Source: Luzula sylvatica (Eukaryota > Streptophyta > Magnoliopsida > Poales > Juncaceae). From it: a DNA stretch of 64,000 nt. This document shows, piece after piece, positions 59,850 through 64,000 of the stretch (positions within the stretch are counted from its first letter, which is position 1; every line of letters starts with the position of its first letter). Where the stretch lies: contig OX326960.1 of NCBI GenBank assembly GCA_946800325.1, positions 57,868,855 to 57,932,854 on the forward strand. The letters run 5' to 3'. The notes under the pieces were generated by a model that ran no database searches, had not been told where the DNA came from, and was given only the letters and a program-made list of their open reading frames with translations. The position numbers and the translations under genes were made by a program.

Positions 59850-60085
59850 AAACTGGTTTTAAATCCCGCCAGTACCGGGTTTTAAAATTCCAGTGCGCTA
59901 ATGACCTTAAAAACCGTGTGTGTCAGTTTTTGCAGTATTAAACTAATGCTACCGGGTTTTAAAATTCCGCCGTGTTATTTAGCACTAAATACCGGAATTT
60001 AAAAACCCGCCGTGTTATTTATCACTAATTACCGAGTTTTATAATCCCATAAAAATAATTAACACTAACCGGCGGGTTTTAAAAA
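59850..60085. repeat. palindrome cluster ccgggttttaaaattccgcc (solo TIR-like)
   Basis: Units are ctggttttaaatcccgccag (59853-59872), accgggttttaaaattccagt, a gap, then accgggttttaaaattccgcc (59950), ccggaatttaaaaacccgcc, a weaker ccgagttttataatccc and ccggcgggttttaaaaatc. Each is an imperfect inverted repeat around ttttaaaa. The outer flank (59760-59850) has the A-rich phrases seen outside the clusters at 10.8 and 21.1 kb. No partner terminus is in the window. Confidence 0.55.
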
Positions 60086-60310
60086 TCAGCCGATTTATTT
60101 TTTAATTAAAAAGATGCTTTGTCTGTCTTTGTACTTGGGACAGTGCGTGTGTCAATTACGCGGGTAACTCTTAATCCAAGACCATAAAATTGCCCCAATG
60201 CACACGGAAGTAAATCCAAGAAGAAATTCCAATTTCCAAGAAAGAAGAGAGAAAGGGAAAGGAGAAAGAAGAAGGGGCTATAATGCGTAATTAAGAGTAC
60301 CCGCAAAGTA

Positions 60311-60650
60311 TGTTGAAATTTGCGCAGCGATTTAATACTCAAAATACTAATTTTGTTAAACAAAAATTAGTATTACAAATACACTCTTACTTTCTCTCTC
60401 TAAATATTTTTCTCTCTCTAGAACTCCCTAACTCTCTCTTTCTCTTTTTCTTTCTATATTACATAAACAATATATGCTAAGTCCTATTTATAGCCCCTTA
60501 TCCTTCTTTATTTGTATCCTTATCCTTATCCTTTTTTTATCCTTCTTCATCTTTATTCTTATCCTTATCCTTATCCTTCTTCATTATTAAGAAATTATAA
60601 TTCCTTGTTTATTTCTTAATTTCTAAGAAAAATGAATTAATATTTTAACA
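60311..60650 (-). repeat. 3' LTR of the Ty1/copia element
   Basis: On the minus strand it starts TGTTAAAATATTAATTC at 60650 and ends ..GCGCAAATTTCAACA at 60311, 340 bp. The purine tract aagggggag (60651-60659) precedes it, as expected for a 3' LTR. A TATA-like ggctataaatagg lies inside. The 5-bp flank at the left is aagta. Its partner would be beyond the window. Confidence 0.8.
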
Positions 60651-60654
60651 CTCC

Positions 60655-63600
60655 CCCTTAATTCATTTTCTTAGATACGCCGATCATTTTGCGATTGCGC
60701 ATAAATTTGTCTTTCGATAACGCCTTCGTAAATATGTCAGCCAGTTGTTCATCAGTTCTGCAAAATTCCAGCTGCACTTCTCCTTGTTCTACTGCTTCAC
60801 GTATATAGTGATATTTCATCGCAATATGTTTCGTCCGATCATGATTAAACAGATTCTTACTCATTGCGATCGCCGATTTACTATCACAATATATCGTTAT
60901 AGCCTCTTCTGTATTTTCTCCAATATCCGTCATTATCCATTTCAACCATACTGCTTGTGCAACTGCCCTGGCTGCTGCCACATACTCGGCATCTGCTGAT
61001 GATAATGCCACGATACTCTGCTTCTTCGATGACCATGCACGGATGCCTGAACTGAGAGAGAAAGCATAACCCGACGTACTCTTCATGTCGTCATGACATC
61101 TTGCCCAATCGCTATCAGTATACCCAATCAGACTTGAATCCTTCACCGGCTTGTACCAAATGACGTAATATGCGGTTCCTTTTACGTACCGCAACACTCG
61201 TTTAGCTGCTGTAAAATGTAGCTGACTCGGACTTTGCATGTATCTCGACAATAAACTTGAAGCATACATGATATCCGGTCTCGTTGCAGTCAGATATAAT
61301 AGACTGCCCACCAAGCTTCTATAGACCGACTGATCCGCCTTTTTCTCCTTATCATCGGCTATCAACTTCTCGTTCGGCATCAATGGAGTCATCACCGACT
61401 TGTAATCACTCATCTTATATTTCATCAAAATACTCTTGGCATACTTTTCTTGAGAAATGAAGATACCGTCATCACCTTGATATATCTCGATATCGAGAAA
61501 ATAATGTAGCGAACCCAAATCACTCATCTCATACGACTTCATCATATCCTTCTTGAATTCTTCTACCATTTTCTCGTCACTTCCCGTATAGATGAGATCA
61601 TCCACATATAACGATACTATCAAAATATCGATATCTTTCTTCTTGACGTACAAAGTAGGCTCGCTTTTGCTCTTCTCGAACCCTTTTTCGACGAAGTACT
61701 TGTCGATTTAACTGTACCACGCTCTCGGTGCTTGTTTCAGCCCGTATAACGCCTTCTTGAGCTTGTACACCTTATTTTCTTCTCCTTCAACTATGAACCC
61801 TTCTGGTTGCTCGACATAAATGTCCTCCTCGAGATAACCATTCAAAAATGCCGATTTCACATCTAGCTGATATAGCCTCCACTTCTTCTAGGCCGTTAAA
61901 GCGATCAACGTTCTGATCATCTCTAGCCTCGCGACTGGAGCAAATGTCTCGTAATAATCGATTCCATGCTTTTGTTTGAACCCTTTGAAATAAATACAGT
62001 TTCGGATCAACCGTAAAAGTGTACACAAGGATAAACGAACATACGCGTTCGTAGGCATAAGAAACAGTTTTAGTAAAACTGGCATAACTTTCAGTGGTAA
62101 ACTCCAATTTGAATGGTTCAAATTGGGTTAGATAGATAATGAGATTATCTAGAACTTTCATGTAGAAATATATTTCATTTGAACGAAGTATCAGTGTCAT
62201 TTTAATGAAATACCGAAAGGGTGCGACAGTTTGACATACAGTTAGTAAAACCGTCGTAACTTTCGCATCCGAACTCCAATTGGGCCAGGCCAAATTGGGT
62301 TGGAAAGATAATAAGATTATCTACAACTTTCGTGAGGTTTGAAGTCGGTTGGAACGATTTAATATTTTCGTTTCAACAGAATACTGAAAGGATGTGTGCA
62401 GTTTTCTGTTTGAAGCGGTGTATAGTAGATATACTTATCTTTTGGCCCATCCTTATCCTATGTTGTATAAATAGGATGTGTCTCTCTCTAATCAGTTAAA
62501 TCCAGTCAATTAAGACTAATTAATCCAGAAATAGAGAGTCATCTTTCAGAGAGTGAAAGGGTGCGAAAAGAGAGAAACGAGAAAAACAGTTTTTCTCGGT
62601 TTAGAGAATCAATTCAATCATGCAAGTTCGCCGGTGCATCGTCTAGGCAGGTGCATCCGTGACCGAGGTGCTACGACTTACGATGGATACGGGTAGAGGA
62701 CCGACACTTGTGGCTCTTCGATTGTGATCGAACCGAAGGAGCAAAACTGTCGGCTGTGGAAGCGTGTGGGCATGGGACGCATGAAGACAACCGGAGACGT
62801 GTCAAGACGGTGGGAGACGTGTGGTATGGGACGCACGGGCTAGTCACCAACGTGACACCGGAGAAGGAAAGGATGCGAGCGATCAACCCGTCGTGCGTGA
62901 TCAATTTCACGCTGGTAATCGTCTATCCTTCTTTGCATCGTACCCTCGAAGTCATGGCGTGATCTTGGATTTTGGGAACCGGACCGGGCCTTCATATCTG
63001 GTCGGGATATTTCCCTACACCCTTTGGCAACAAGTCGTGCTTTGTATTGTTGTACTGACCCATATGGATTTAACTTGGTCTTATAGACCTACTTGACTCC
63101 GATTACATCTCTATCTTTTGGTCGTTCCTTCAACTCCCACGTATTATTCTTCTCGATCATCTGGATTTCATCCTCCATTGCCTTAATCCAGTTCTCATGT
63201 TTCTCCGCTTCAACGAAACTTTGCGGCTCAACCATCGAAAAATTGCAAGATTCATAAATATCTCGCAAACTCCTCACTCGTCTAGGTGTTGTTTCCGGTG
63301 TCGTTTCTTCTTTTCTCCTTTGTCTATTCGGACTTGGACTCGACTCCGGAGATGAACTCGAACTTGACCCATTTCGTCCCGAAGAACTTTCTTCTCCATG
63401 TGGCTCGATAATTGGCATTCTCGGTTCACCAAACGAGATAATAGTCGGTGCTCCTCTAATTTCTTGCACCTTATTTTCTTCCCAATTCCAGGAAGAATTC
63501 TCGTCGAAGATAACGTCTCGACTGATTATCAACCTTTTCTTCTCCAAATTATATAGCCGATATCCCTTCGTCGTATCGCTATATCCGACAAATATGCACT

Positions 63601-64000
63601 TCTCGCTTTTATCATCGAGCTTTCTCCGTGTCTCGGATGGTACATGCGCGTAGCATATACAACCGAACACCTTCATGTGACGAACAGACGGTTTTACGGC
63701 ACGCCATGCTTCAATAGAAGTTCGATTCATCACCGATCGCGTTGGACTTCGGTGTAAAATATAAACCGCCGTACCAACAGCTTCCGTCCAAAATGTATTT
63801 GGCATACCCTTCTCCTTCAACATTGCACGCTCCATCTCCACTATCGTTCTATTCTTCCGTTCGGCAACGCCATTTTGTTGTGGGGTATATGCGGCCGTCA
63901 GTTGTCTACGAATACTGTTATATTCGCAATATTGGTCGAACTCTTTCGAGGTAAACTCACCTCCTCGATCACTTCTAAGCGTCTTTATTTTTCGGCCACT
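60655..64000 (-). pseudogene. Ty1/copia polyprotein, 3' part (integrase, RT, RNase H), broken
   Basis: Read right to left, the integrase C-terminal half comes first (SDRGGEFTS, TPQQNGVAERKNRTI, GCICYAHVP, KCIFVGYSDTTKGYRL). A serine-rich linker follows, then the RT start (NTWELKERP, ARLVAK). After the solo LTR at 61986-63019 come GFKQKHGIDYYETFAPV, the RT core with LYVDDLIYTG, and the RNase H domain (GYTDSDWA, ALSSADAEY, YCDSKSAIAM, RTKHIAMKYH) ending near 60658. The order integrase-RT-RNase H defines Ty1/copia. Besides the LTR insertion there are in-frame stops near 63095, 61890 and 61710. The element continues beyond the window's right edge, and gag and protease are not seen. Confidence 0.93.
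61986..63019 (+). mobile_element. solo LTR, family B, long form, inside the copia RT
   Basis: A 1034-bp LTR, TGAAATAAATACAG to ..TTTCCCTACA, with exact 5-bp flanks ccctt (61981-61985 and 63020-63024). Removing it and one flank rejoins the copia codons for ARLVAK and GFKQKHG in frame, which fixes the boundaries. It has the family's duplicated U3 segment, a TATA box (gttgtataaatagg, about 62462) and gtgcatcgtctaggcaggtg. Part of the gcgggcccggggtc block near the 3' end is deleted. Confidence 0.95.

Overview
This is nuclear DNA from a flowering plant, almost certainly a eudicot. It is AT-rich, with short exons split by GT..AG introns and a dense load of plant transposons. The asterid/Lamiales impression is only a guess. 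Three ordinary host genes can be reconstructed exon by exon: a cytosolic-type cytokinin dehydrogenase (CKX7-like, 5716-8423, +), the ubiquitin-like autophagy protein ATG12 (14378-15082, +) and an R2R3-MYB of the TT2-like subgroup 5 (55090-56006, +). They are unrelated in function and simply sit as islands in repeats.

Layout. 1-5.5 kb: AT-rich intergenic DNA, two copies of one MITE family, a diverged segment resembling organelle (mitochondrial) DNA with a solo LTR in it, and a 9-bp-TSD MITE just upstream of the CKX gene. 5.7-8.4 kb: CKX. 10.8-12.3 kb: relic of a terminal-inverted-repeat (TIR) element with a plant-mobile-domain (PMD) exon. 14.4-15.1 kb: ATG12, followed by a 65-bp minisatellite. 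17.8-20.4 kb: a DNA element with TIRs of about 320 bp. 21.1-25.4 kb: a Mutator-like element (9-bp target duplication) carrying an apparently intact five-exon gene, a MuDR-N-like/PMD fusion. 26.5-32.5 kb: hAT-type elements, an AT-rich element and a solo TIR cluster. 32.5-39.0 kb: a LINE hit by a hAT MITE, itself hit by a CACTA element, itself hit by a solo LTR. 39.5-42.9 kb: SINEs, nested MITEs and a G/T-rich simple repeat with a 38-nt G run. 43.1-53.8 kb: a large TIR element stuffed with four solo LTRs and a TRIM retroelement. 54.1-57.8 kb: MITEs around the MYB gene. 60.3-64.0 kb: the 3' part of a broken Ty1/copia element, interrupted by another solo LTR.

Two repeat systems deserve attention. 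First, at least five loci carry TIR-like sequence with clusters of about 20-nt imperfect palindromes arranged roughly as two, a gap, then two. The palindrome sequence is nearly uniform within an element but differs between elements, and two of the elements carry PMD coding sequence. Second, one LTR family (three copies) carries paired 14-16-nt palindromes whose sequence has been switched wholesale between copies (GTTCGTTCGAACGAAC versus TCCGTTRYAACGGA), bracketed by inverted arms showing compensatory base changes. Both look like within-element homogenisation of palindromic sites.

All coordinates and target-site duplications were read by eye. Family names rest on recognised motifs, not searches.
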